In this document: positions 24,511 to 32,365 of the stretch, in pieces | Layout: each line of letters begins with the position of its first letter | How positions within the stretch are numbered: the stretch's first letter is position 1 | NCBI GenBank assembly: GCA_900769355.1 | Contig: CAAGGG010000005.1 | Location: 40,962 to 104,961, forward strand | Source: Candidatus Gastranaerophilales bacterium | GTDB taxonomy: Bacteria > Cyanobacteriota > Vampirovibrionia > Gastranaerophilales > Gastranaerophilaceae | DNA: 64,000 bases | Reading direction: 5' to 3' | Translations under genes and position numbers: made by a program | The notes under the pieces: model-generated | What the model was told of the DNA's origin: nothing | Database searches by the model: none | The model's input: the letters and a program-made list of their open reading frames with translations, nothing else

Positions 24511-26154
24511 ATGGCAACAAAGGAATTTTTTACGAATTCTGAGGAATTGAAAAAGCTTATGTCTGCTGCAAGAGCGACTATTACTGCACCGTTTTTCGGT
24601 AACAATGTTGAAGAGGTTAAATCAGTATCAGAGGCTTATAAATTAGCAAAAAGCAGCCCGGGAACTATTGAACTTACAGGCATGCCTGTTTATAAACCTG
24701 AAAAAATAGGACTTCCGCAAGGTGCCAACCAATTGTTATTTAACGACGGTACGGTTGTTGGACGTTGTGCTGCTGCAAGAAAAATTGTGGGCGAACCAAA
24801 CTGTGATTTGAAAACATTGCTTCCTGTAATTAGAGAAGCTGTTTATAATACCCGTGACAGACTTTTGTACAAGACAGAAGCTGTAGTCGGCTTAGACAAA
24901 GACTTTATGATTAAGGCGCATTTGCTTATTCCGGAAGGCTTTGAAAATATCATGTATAGCTGGCTTTTGAATTTTCAGTACATAAACGAAATTTATGCAA
25001 ATATGTATTCAGAATCTCGTGAATTGCCTGAAGGCGATATTTTCGTATTTTCTGATCCGGATTGGACACACCCTGACTTCCCATACGGATTAACATTCTT
25101 TGATCCTGAACACAACTGTGCGGCAATCTTGGGTATGAGATATTTCGGAGAGCACAAAAAAGGAACATTGACTTTGGCATGGGGCTGTGCTGCTCGTAAC
25201 GGTTATGCATCTTGCCATGGCGGTATGAAACGTTATAACTTGGATAACGGTTCTTTCCAAGTTGCTGTGTTCGGACTTTCAGGCTCTGGAAAATCTACTA
25301 TTACTCACGCAAAACACAACAATAAATATAATATTACAGTATTGCACGACGATGCGTTTATTATTAATGTTCATGACAAATACACAATTGCTTTGGAACC
25401 GGCATATTTTGACAAAACAGCGGATTATCCTATCGGCTGTGAAGATAATAAATTTATTCTTACTCAGCAAAATGCCGGAGCAATCGCACTTGCTGACGGC
25501 AAAGTTGTTTCTGTAACCGAAGATATCAGAAACGGCAACGGACGTGCTGTTAAATCAAAATTGTGGTCGCCAAACAGAGTTGACAGAATTAATGAACCAA
25601 TTAACGCTATTTTCTGGCTTATGAAAGATCCTACAATCCCGCCTGTATTGAAACTTTCAGGTGCATCTTTGGGGTCTGCAATGGGTGCTACTCTTGCGAC
25701 AAAACGTTCTTCTGCCGAAAGATTAGCAAAAGGTGTTGATCCGAACGCTCTTGTTGTTGAACCTTACGCAAACCCATTCAGAGTCTATCCGTTGGAAATT
25801 GATTATTCAAGATTTAAACAATTAATTCTTGACGGTGTTGATTGCTATATCTTGAATACAGGTGAATTTATGGGCACAAAGGTTAAACCTGCTCATACAT
25901 TGGGTATTATTGAGGCAATTGTTGAAAAACGTGCTAATTTCCACAAATGGGAAAACTTCTCAGATATCGAAATTATGGACGTTGAAGGCTTTGATGCTTC
26001 TTTTGCAAATGCAGAGTACAAAGAACAGTTTATTGCTCGTATGAACGACAGAATTGCTTTTGTAAAATCAAGAGAAACAGAAAAAGGCGGTTTAGACAAG
26101 CTTTCGCAAGATGCCCTAGAAGCATTGGAAGCTGTAATTAAAGAAGCTCACTAA
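24511..26154 (+). CDS. pckA: Phosphoenolpyruvate carboxykinase (ATP)
   Basis: From ATG 24511 (AAAAGGAG 8 nt upstream) the enzyme has 547 residues, the usual length for the ATP-dependent class. FGLSGSGKSTITH is the kinase-1a P-loop, and LHDDAFII the metal-binding kinase-2 site. GCAARNGYASCHGGMKRYN and the EPYANPFRVYPLEIDY region fit PckA-type enzymes, although the N-terminal third is divergent from the E. coli enzyme. It interconverts oxaloacetate and PEP. In a fermentative gut organism it may fix CO2 rather than run gluconeogenesis; that is inference. Confidence 0.88.
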   Translation: MATKEFFTNSEELKKLMSAARATITAPFFGNNVEEVKSVSEAYKLAKSSPGTIELTGMPVYKPEKIGLPQGANQLLFNDGTVVGRCAAARKIVGEPNCDLKTLLPVIREAVYNTRDRLLYKTEAVVGLDKDFMIKAHLLIPEGFENIMYSWLLNFQYINEIYANMYSESRELPEGDIFVFSDPDWTHPDFPYGLTFFDPEHNCAAILGMRYFGEHKKGTLTLAWGCAARNGYASCHGGMKRYNLDNGSFQVAVFGLSGSGKSTITHAKHNNKYNITVLHDDAFIINVHDKYTIALEPAYFDKTADYPIGCEDNKFILTQQNAGAIALADGKVVSVTEDIRNGNGRAVKSKLWSPNRVDRINEPINAIFWLMKDPTIPPVLKLSGASLGSAMGATLATKRSSAERLAKGVDPNALVVEPYANPFRVYPLEIDYSRFKQLILDGVDCYILNTGEFMGTKVKPAHTLGIIEAIVEKRANFHKWENFSDIEIMDVEGFDASFANAEYKEQFIARMNDRIAFVKSRETEKGGLDKLSQDALEALEAVIKEAH

Positions 26155-26169
26155 CAATTAGTTTTTTGA

Positions 26170-26207
26170 AAAAACGGCAGATTTTATTTTAGATCTGTCG
26201 TTTTTTT
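26170..26207 (+). terminator. Terminator of pckA
   Basis: AAACGGCAGAT / AGATCTGTCGTTT stem with one G-T pair, followed by a T run. Confidence 0.85.
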
Positions 26208-26236
26208 ATGCTAATATTAAAGAAAAGGAGTTTTGC

Positions 26237-26674
26237 ATGAAAAATAAAAAAGCGATGTCGACAATTGGTTATGCTATAGTTTGCGTTATAATTCTCGGGA
26301 TTATTATGATAATCAGTGCTCCTATGATAATTGACAGCAACAAAAACAAAAACAATCCGAATAATCCGTCAGACCAAGAAGAAAGTAGTGACTACGAACC
26401 TTATTCATCAGATAATAGCGATATTAATGTTGTCGAAGAAATGCAAAACATTGAAAGTCGTTTGAATTCTAGAATTAGTGATATTGAGGCTCGTCAAAAT
26501 AATCAGCCACAGCAGAATTATTCAAATTCTAGTGCGCCTGTGACAAATAAGTATGTTTGTTCAATGGAAGGAACTTTGGATAGAGATAACAATGTAATTC
26601 CGTTGAATTCTCAACAACCATCTGCGAATTTGCAAAACCAGAAAATTGTGTTTGTGTGCGAGTATAGGAATTAG
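26237..26674 (+). CDS. Single-pass membrane protein, unknown
   Basis: A 145-residue protein. One N-terminal membrane helix (YAIVCVIILGIIMIISAPMII) is followed by an Asn/Ser/Glu-rich flexible region. A short coiled-coil segment (MQNIESRLNSRISDIEAR) and a C-terminal tail with two Cys (VCSMEG, VCEYRN) that could form a disulfide complete it. The soluble part is probably outside the cytoplasm. AAAGGAG precedes the ATG. No family recognised; it is a stand-alone gene between two terminators. Confidence 0.6.
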   Translation: MKNKKAMSTIGYAIVCVIILGIIMIISAPMIIDSNKNKNNPNNPSDQEESSDYEPYSSDNSDINVVEEMQNIESRLNSRISDIEARQNNQPQQNYSNSSAPVTNKYVCSMEGTLDRDNNVIPLNSQQPSANLQNQKIVFVCEYRN

Positions 26675-26703
26675 AGGCGTAGCTATTTTGATTTTATATA
26701 ACA

Positions 26704-26738
26704 AACCGTCCGAGATCAACAGATCTCGGACGGTTTTG
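26704..26738. terminator. Bidirectional terminator
   Basis: AACCGTCCGAGATC / GATCTCGGACGGTT forms a perfect 14-bp stem with an AACA loop. It lies between the membrane protein gene and the convergent ferredoxin gene. Confidence 0.93.
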
Positions 26739-26758
26739 GTTATTTATTTAATAAATAA

Positions 26759-26935
26759 TTATTCAACTTCGATTGCTGAAACAGGGCAAGCTTCTGCAGC
26801 TTCTTTAACGCAATCCATGTTGTCTGCAACAGCTGCTTCATCAACTTGAGCAACACCATCTACTGAAAATACTGCGTCACAGATTGATTCACAAGCGCCG
26901 CAACCGATACATGCATCATTTACTTTTACTGCCAT
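26759..26935 (-). CDS. Single [4Fe-4S] cluster ferredoxin
   Basis: A 58-residue ferredoxin. C9, C12 and C15 with C50 (in EACP) would bind one [4Fe-4S] cluster, as in Desulfovibrio-type and Thermotoga-type ferredoxins. C19 and C42 are left over and could form the disulfide that replaces a second cluster. The protein is strongly acidic, as expected of an electron carrier. AAGGAG lies about 10 nt before the ATG. It is a stand-alone gene that probably serves pyruvate:ferredoxin or hydrogenase-type enzymes elsewhere. Confidence 0.93.
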   Translation of the reverse strand: MAVKVNDACIGCGACESICDAVFSVDGVAQVDEAAVADNMDCVKEAAEACPVSAIEVE

Positions 26936-27060
26936 TTCTACATTCTCCTTATATTTTTATACAATCGTGAATTTCTCCACAAGTTCGATTATAATATAAA
27001 CAATTTTAAATTTCAATTGATTAAATGAAAAATTTTACGTTTTATACTGTTAGCTGAATG

Positions 27061-27858
27061 CTAAATACCAAAAATCATGTCGCCATAAAACGGTTCTGAA
27101 TTGTCTTTCTTTTTTTGCATTTCAGGCAAAGTTCGTTCAAATCTGAGAGCTCCACCGTTGTTGTCTTCAAATTTTTTATCAATCGGTCGGATTGCTTTTG
27201 GAAAAAATCTTAGCATAATATTTTGTGAAGCAGATGGTGCAATAACAGTCTTGGAGTAAAGTTTGATTTTTTCAAGTTCATCATAAGCTTGCGCGTAATT
27301 GTTTGCCATAAAGTAATTGTCGTTGGTTCCAAGTTTTGTAGAAAAATTGTTGCTCCACATAACTAAATCGTTCACGTTGTCGAGTAGTACGACCGAGGTT
27401 TCCAGTCTATATGGATAAGATATTTCAAACGCGGTTGAAACATTTAATACTTCCCAGATGTTTCTTTTTAGCGAATTTTTGTTTGTAACCACTGAGCTTG
27501 AAACCACTAAAACAGATTTGCAGCCAAATGCGTTGCTGATTTTTTTTAAATTTGCATAGTCCAATTTGTTTGTGTCTTTGTATTTTTTCAGAACTGTATT
27601 TACGTTTTGTTTTAGTTCGGAATTTTGGTTGAGTTTTGTGCGAACGGCATACAAATCAGGCGATTTAATCTTGCCATTAGTAGCATTAAAATTGTCGATT
27701 ATGTCGTCTGCAACGATTTCGGAAACTTCTTCAAATCCGTAGTAATTTTCTTTTGGATTTAAAATATCTGCAGGCAAAACGAGCACGTCAAACGTAATTG
27801 CTTGCGCAAATGATGTTAGCAAAGTTAGTATTAATCCGAGTTTGACTAAGAATTTCAT
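27061..27858 (-). CDS. Exported protein of unknown function
   Basis: From ATG 27858 the protein has 265 residues and begins with a textbook signal peptide (MKFLVKLGLILTLLTSFAQA). The mature part starts ITFDVLVLPAD. It has alternating beta-type segments (SVLVVSSSVV, LETSVVLLDNVNDLVMW) that recall periplasmic CsgG/TolB-N-like domains, but I cannot assign a family. The start is decided by the promoter: TATAAT with a TGG extension lies exactly 6 nt before this ATG and there is no Shine-Dalgarno, so the mRNA is probably leaderless. An in-frame upstream ATG would precede the -10 box. Confidence 0.72.
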   Translation of the reverse strand: MKFLVKLGLILTLLTSFAQAITFDVLVLPADILNPKENYYGFEEVSEIVADDIIDNFNATNGKIKSPDLYAVRTKLNQNSELKQNVNTVLKKYKDTNKLDYANLKKISNAFGCKSVLVVSSSVVTNKNSLKRNIWEVLNVSTAFEISYPYRLETSVVLLDNVNDLVMWSNNFSTKLGTNDNYFMANNYAQAYDELEKIKLYSKTVIAPSASQNIMLRFFPKAIRPIDKKFEDNNGGALRFERTLPEMQKKKDNSEPFYGDMIFGI

Positions 27859-27864
27859 AATTGT

Positions 27865-27870
27865 ATTATA
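27865..27870 (-). promoter_or_regulatory. -10 box of the exported-protein gene, leaderless type
   Basis: TATAAT on the minus strand, preceded by TGG (extended -10), ends 6 nt before the ATG at 27858. Confidence 0.6.
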
Positions 27871-27928
27871 CCACAATATCATTTAATTATAGGATAACAA
27901 AATTAAAAAAATATTGTAGTATTCTGGT

Positions 27929-28312
27929 ATGAAATACGAAGAAATGATAAAATTGGCTGCGAATGCCTCAGAAAATGCTTATGTTCCTTATTCAAACTTT
28001 CCTGTTGGAGCTTGCGTATTAGGCGAAAGCGGAAATGTTTACACAGGTTGTAATTTTGAAAATTCAAGTTACGGAATGACTATTTGCGGAGAACGTAACG
28101 CAATAGGTACTGCAATTGCAGCAGGAGAAAGAAAAATTCGTGCAGTCGCAATTTATTCTCCAAAACGCAAGTATTGCGTGCCTTGTGGTGCTTGCAGACA
28201 AGTTATGAGTGAATTTGTTTCAAAAGACGGTTTGGATATCATCTTGGAAACAGATGATGGAATTGCGGTAAAATCTTTGCAAGAAATGCTTCCTGACAGT
28301 TTTGAATTGTAA
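27929..28312 (+). CDS. cdd: Cytidine deaminase
   Basis: A 127-residue zinc enzyme of the small tetrameric class, deaminating cytidine and deoxycytidine. TICGERNAIGTA supplies the first zinc Cys and the catalytic Glu, and CVPCGACRQVM the other two zinc cysteines. NFENSSYG binds the ribose. Length and motifs are complete. There is no Shine-Dalgarno; TAGTAT at 27917-27922 lies 6 nt before the ATG, suggesting a leaderless mRNA. The exported-protein gene is divergent. Confidence 0.94.
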   Translation: MKYEEMIKLAANASENAYVPYSNFPVGACVLGESGNVYTGCNFENSSYGMTICGERNAIGTAIAAGERKIRAVAIYSPKRKYCVPCGACRQVMSEFVSKDGLDIILETDDGIAVKSLQEMLPDSFEL

Positions 28313-28314
28313 TT

Positions 28315-28542
28315 ATGTATCTTTTTGAGCTTATAACAAAATATATAAAGGGTAAAAAATATCGAAAATCGTTGGATTTTGACCCGTTTGCCAAAGATGA
28401 GGAAAATGACGAGTTCAATTCTGATGAGTGTGACCACGTATTTCTTCCGATAGATAGTTCGGAAGAGGTTTTGGCGTGCTCAAAATGTGGTCTTGTCGTA
28501 AAACGTGATGAGTTGAAAGATGTGAATATCTTCAAGAGATAA
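28315..28542 (+). CDS. Small zinc-ribbon-like protein, unknown
   Basis: A 75-residue acidic protein beginning 2 nt after cdd, so probably translationally coupled. ECDHVFLPIDSS and LACSKCGLVVKRDEL resemble a zinc ribbon, with C and H in the first half and CxxC in the second. The remainder is charged. No family recognised; it may be a nucleic-acid or protein-binding module. It ends just before a strong terminator. Confidence 0.6.
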   Translation: MYLFELITKYIKGKKYRKSLDFDPFAKDEENDEFNSDECDHVFLPIDSSEEVLACSKCGLVVKRDELKDVNIFKR

Positions 28543-28558
28543 GTTGAATTTTGTGCGA

Positions 28559-28584
28559 AAGCCTCTATGAACAATAGAGGCTTT
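28559..28584. terminator. Bidirectional terminator
   Basis: AAAGCCTCTAT / ATAGAGGCTTT stem with a GAACA loop, between the convergent zinc-ribbon and prepilin genes. Confidence 0.88.
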
Positions 28585-28603
28585 GATATCTTTTTCTCCA
28601 TAT

Positions 28604-29458
28604 TTAATAATTCATTACCCAGCCTTCGTCAATTACTCTGCCGGAACAAGCATCTCCTGCTTCTGTTGTTGTATTATTACATTTAGCTTCTCTTTGTGTT
28701 TTATAATTTTCTATGATTGAAGTTATGTCTTTATTATTATATTTTGCATAAGCTTCCGCATGAGCTTTGCTATATGCGCCAACAACTCTTCCATCTCTAA
28801 GGATTAGTAAATAAAATGTATCTCTTCCCCAAGTATTAGGAGCTTTTCCCCCATTTACATCTAACGCGGTAATTGCACCTGCGTAATAAGTCCAAATTAC
28901 AGAATGAAACCCAAAATCTGCACGCATTCCATTTGCCAAAGTTATAGCTCCATTTTTCCACCCACGACATTTGCTTTTATCGTTTAAATAATACCATTTG
29001 TTTGTTTTTCCAACTAATTTTCGACAAGTATCCGTATTGGTCATAATGTTCGAGGAATCACCAAGAGCTTGCATATCAGGAACAGATTCAAATTTAATTC
29101 CTTTAAAATATTTGTTCATTAATGGCTTACACCCTGTAACCCAATCTTCATAAGAGTCGTAAGGCTGTAAATCACATGCTTTATACAACTGAGTATCAGG
29201 TAAATTATCAACTCCGTCATCTGCCATTGCAGCTTTAAAGCCTTGTTCAAAAATAGAAACACCGACTTTTAAACCTTCAATATATGTTTTCTTTTGATAT
29301 TTCTGAATAAGACTTGGTAGTGTAATTGCTGCAACAACACCGATTATACCTAGTGTAATCAACACTTCTGCCAAAGTAAATCCAAAGAGTTGTTTGTTGT
29401 TACAGTGGGCTACGTGCGTAGCACCTTCCGCCAAAGTAAACCCGAAATATTTTTTCAT
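28604..29458 (-). CDS. Type IV prepilin-like protein with duplicated cleavage motif
   Basis: A 284-residue pilin-like protein. The prepilin signal appears twice, FGFTLAE at 5-11 and again at 25-31, where it continues into the normal helix VLITLGIIGVVAAITLPSLI. Between the two copies lie about 13 residues encoded by the dispersed repeat GTGCTACGCACGTAGCCC, also found in intergenic DNA near 24266. The mature domain has several Cys, a GRDTFYLLILRDGRVVG strand region and the ending VIDEGWVMNY common to the pilin-like proteins of this window. GAGAGGA precedes the start. It probably makes a surface appendage or pseudopilin. Confidence 0.85.
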   Translation of the reverse strand: MKKYFGFTLAEGATHVAHCNNKQLFGFTLAEVLITLGIIGVVAAITLPSLIQKYQKKTYIEGLKVGVSIFEQGFKAAMADDGVDNLPDTQLYKACDLQPYDSYEDWVTGCKPLMNKYFKGIKFESVPDMQALGDSSNIMTNTDTCRKLVGKTNKWYYLNDKSKCRGWKNGAITLANGMRADFGFHSVIWTYYAGAITALDVNGGKAPNTWGRDTFYLLILRDGRVVGAYSKAHAEAYAKYNNKDITSIIENYKTQREAKCNNTTTEAGDACSGRVIDEGWVMNY

Positions 29459-29565
29459 GTGTAATCCTCTCTATTCTTAACATCGTCTACCACCATTATA
29501 ACAAACAAATTTATTATAGCAATTTAATGTTATAGTTAAATGTTGGTTTTAAGAAAAAATAAATT

Positions 29566-30813
29566 TTATTTCTTGCTCAACAGCATTTGCGATAGCACAT
29601 TTTTTGCTGTTTGAAGTTGAGCGTCGTTGTTATTTTTTACATCTTTTATACTCAAATCAACACTTATATCAGGTGTAATTCCTTTTTTATTTATGTCGGT
29701 ACCCTTTGGTGTCAAATATTTTGCAACGGTCAAATTTATACCTGTTTCGTTTGGCATTGGGATAATTTTTTGAACCATTCCTTTGCCATAAGTCTTTGTG
29801 CCAAGAAGTTTCGCTTTGTTATAATCTTTCAGAGCACCTGACAAAATTTCACTTGCGCTTGCCGAGTTCCCATCAACCAAGACAATTGTCGGTTTATGGA
29901 TACTGAATTCGGTATTTTGAGCATTAATATCGTACTTGTAACCGTTTCTTCCTACTATGCTTACGATATTGCCCTTCGGAATAAACAAATTAGCTATAAA
30001 TACGGCATTTGGTAAAAGCCCGCCTGTATTGCCTCTAAGGTCTAAGATTAAGCCTTTTGTGTTCTTTGTTTTTTCCAAAGCTTCCAAAAACTCGTTTGGA
30101 GTCGTGGAGCCAATAAAGCTTGTAATCTGAATGTAGCCGATATTCTTGTCAATTACGGAACTTTTTACGGTTTTAATCTTAATTTCTTTGCGCATAACTC
30201 GTTTTGTCAACTTGTCATTGTTTCGCAAAATAGTTATGTTTACAAAGCTGTTTTCGGGTCCTCTGACAAGGTTTGCAACTTCTGACAGTGTAAGTCCGTT
30301 TACCTCTTTTCCGTCAATTGCAACAATTATATCTTTCGGTAGAAGGTTGGAAAATTGAGCCGGAGTACCGTCCATAACGCTCACAATATGTATTTTCCCT
30401 GCAACTGAGGCTATATTTACGCCAATGCCTGTGATTTTTGAGTTAATCGAATTGTTTTGTTCAAGATATTCTGATTTTGACATATATCTAGAATACGGAT
30501 CGTCAAGGCTTGCAAGCATTGTGTCGATTGCAACTTTGGCGTCTTCATCAGTCTTGATTTGTCCATGATAATGCTCTTTCCAATGATTCCAAGACTGTTC
30601 GTTTAAATCCTCGTCATAATAGTTGTCGCGAATGATTTTCCAACTGTTATCGAATAATTTTTGAGGAGAAATTTTGTCGTGGTTCACCATCTCCGGTTGT
30701 TCTTCAATATTGGCGTCCTCTGTGCTTATGAAAACTCTATTAAGTACAAATAGCGTCGATATTAACAGTATGAAAATAATAATCTGACTTCTCTTCATAC
30801 CAACATTTAACAT
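29566..30813 (-). CDS. S41 family C-terminal processing protease
   Basis: About 415 residues. An N-terminal membrane anchor (IIIFILLISTLFVLN) is followed by a PDZ domain (GIGVNIASVAGKIHIVSVMDG to about 215) and the S41 catalytic core. The Ser nucleophile lies in GNSASASEILSGAL and the Lys in GTKTYGKGMVQ. LILDLRGNTGGLL is a family hallmark. It is a periplasmic protease of the CtpA/Prc class that trims C-termini of envelope proteins. The start is uncertain: ATG at 30813 or 30798 and TTG at 30816 all lack a clear Shine-Dalgarno. Confidence 0.9.
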   Translation of the reverse strand: MLNVGMKRSQIIIFILLISTLFVLNRVFISTEDANIEEQPEMVNHDKISPQKLFDNSWKIIRDNYYDEDLNEQSWNHWKEHYHGQIKTDEDAKVAIDTMLASLDDPYSRYMSKSEYLEQNNSINSKITGIGVNIASVAGKIHIVSVMDGTPAQFSNLLPKDIIVAIDGKEVNGLTLSEVANLVRGPENSFVNITILRNNDKLTKRVMRKEIKIKTVKSSVIDKNIGYIQITSFIGSTTPNEFLEALEKTKNTKGLILDLRGNTGGLLPNAVFIANLFIPKGNIVSIVGRNGYKYDINAQNTEFSIHKPTIVLVDGNSASASEILSGALKDYNKAKLLGTKTYGKGMVQKIIPMPNETGINLTVAKYLTPKGTDINKKGITPDISVDLSIKDVKNNNDAQLQTAKNVLSQMLLSKK

Positions 30814-31036
30814 CAATGAAATTTGATAATCAATATCCTTTTTAAGTAGGTTAAGGGGTTATGAATAAATTTTTACATGTTCTTAAAAGTTTGCGAAATC
30901 AATCTGTTTTCTACATAATTTGAAGTAGAATTAAAGATTTTTCTCCTCTATTTGTATGAATTTTTGTAAAATTAATTAAAGTTTCGGCATGACCTTACCG
31001 TAATTAATTATGAAGGCATGTATGTAAGGAAAAATT

Positions 31037-32284
31037 ATGACTAAAGAAGAGAATAAAAACGGAGTTTCACTATTTTCGCAATCAAATTATTTGGTAGGCG
31101 AAGATCCTCTTGAAGAAATTTTTGCCCTTAATTTAGGAGATTTTATTGCTGAAAACCTTATATCAAAGGATTTGGCTCAAAAAATCGGTAAAAGTGAGCA
31201 GGATAAAAAGGGGCGTTTGGTAAATCAGCTAAAAGAGCTTATTTCAATTTATTCTTTGCAAAATACTCTCTGCGTTTTAAGTTTCAATAAATCTGAAGAA
31301 CAGGCTATCTATACGTCAATTGCGCTGTCAATTGCGCAAATGCTAGAGCTTAAGGCATGCCATATTTATTTGGAAAAGAATAAAAAATTAGAACTTGTCG
31401 GAACAACCGGTGAGGTTGAAAAACATCTTTCGCTAGACGAAACGACGACAGTCGGAAAAGCTTTTATTAGTGGCGAAACGGTGGTTGAAAATTGTGTTGC
31501 AGTTCCGATGCATTGCAATATTAAGTCAATAGGTGTGATTGTTTTGGAAAACGATACGCCTATAAACAAGGAATATGTCGAGCTAGTGGAAAGTATTGCG
31601 ATACTTTTTGCAACATCAATGACTTTGCAATCTACGATTGATGATGCTAATAAAGTTATTGATGACAATGTTTCTACAACAGGTGATTTGCAACATATTA
31701 GGGCAGAATTGACCGCACTAATTGGTGATTTGTGTGATTATCAACAAGATTTTGTTGAGCATCTTGCTTTTGCTGTTGATACAAAAGGGCAGTATAAAGT
31801 TTCACATTCAAAAAATACCGCAAAACTTGCTCGAAAAATTTGTAAACAACTGGGCTTAAACGAAAAAACAACAGATTTGATTTACTATGCAGGTTTGTTG
31901 CAAAATGTTGGCAAAATTGCGGTACCTGAAAAATTGTTTGCTACAAGTGGAAAGCTTTCTCCGGAAGAGTTAAAACAGATTAAGGAACATTCTGATTTTG
32001 GCGTTCACTTGTTGATGAATATCAATTTCTTGTCAGAGGTTGTGCCATATATTACTTACCAAAAAGAAAGATTTGACGGTTCGGGTGAGCCTGAAGGCTT
32101 GAAAGGTCAGTCAATTCCGTTTGGTTCAAGGATAATCGCGGTTGCTGATGCATATTGTGCAATGACCTCAGACAGACCATACAGAAAGGCTTTGCCACAA
32201 GAAAAAGCTTTTGAGATTATAAAATCTGAAGCCGGCTCAAAATGGGATCCTGTCGTTGTGCAGGCACTTGAAGAAGTAGTGTAG
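31037..32284 (+). CDS. GAF/HD-GYP-like protein with degenerate catalytic motifs
   Basis: A 415-residue cytoplasmic protein with a GAF-like sensory domain (about 75-200), a helical linker and an HD-GYP domain (about 250-410). The fold is clear (LARKICKQLGLNEKTTDLIYYAGLL; SRIIAVADAYCAMTSDRPYRKAL). The metal ligands are changed, however. The usual LLHDIGK reads LLQNVGK (Q289, N290), the usual HHER reads QKER (342-345), and GYP reads GEP (350-352). It should not hydrolyse cyclic di-GMP and is more likely a binding or scaffold protein. AAGGAAAAA precedes the ATG. Confidence 0.88.
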   Translation: MTKEENKNGVSLFSQSNYLVGEDPLEEIFALNLGDFIAENLISKDLAQKIGKSEQDKKGRLVNQLKELISIYSLQNTLCVLSFNKSEEQAIYTSIALSIAQMLELKACHIYLEKNKKLELVGTTGEVEKHLSLDETTTVGKAFISGETVVENCVAVPMHCNIKSIGVIVLENDTPINKEYVELVESIAILFATSMTLQSTIDDANKVIDDNVSTTGDLQHIRAELTALIGDLCDYQQDFVEHLAFAVDTKGQYKVSHSKNTAKLARKICKQLGLNEKTTDLIYYAGLLQNVGKIAVPEKLFATSGKLSPEELKQIKEHSDFGVHLLMNINFLSEVVPYITYQKERFDGSGEPEGLKGQSIPFGSRIIAVADAYCAMTSDRPYRKALPQEKAFEIIKSEAGSKWDPVVVQALEEVV

Positions 32285-32301
32285 GCAGCTCATAGCTTTT
32301 A

Positions 32302-32330
32302 GACTCCGGACTATGATCCGAAGTCTGGCT
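32302..32330. repeat. R2 hairpin repeat
   Basis: AGACTCCGGACTATGATCCG followed by AAGTCT, one member of the CCGGA-N-TCCGG hairpin family, in the gap between convergent genes. It may double as a transcription terminator. Confidence 0.6.
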
Positions 32331-32365
32331 AAGTAGTGATTGCTGTTGATTTTTCAGGAGGCTAA

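Noticed and set aside
26646..26849. A 67-codon plus-strand frame at 26646
   Set aside because: It is the reverse of the ferredoxin gene and crosses a terminator hairpin.
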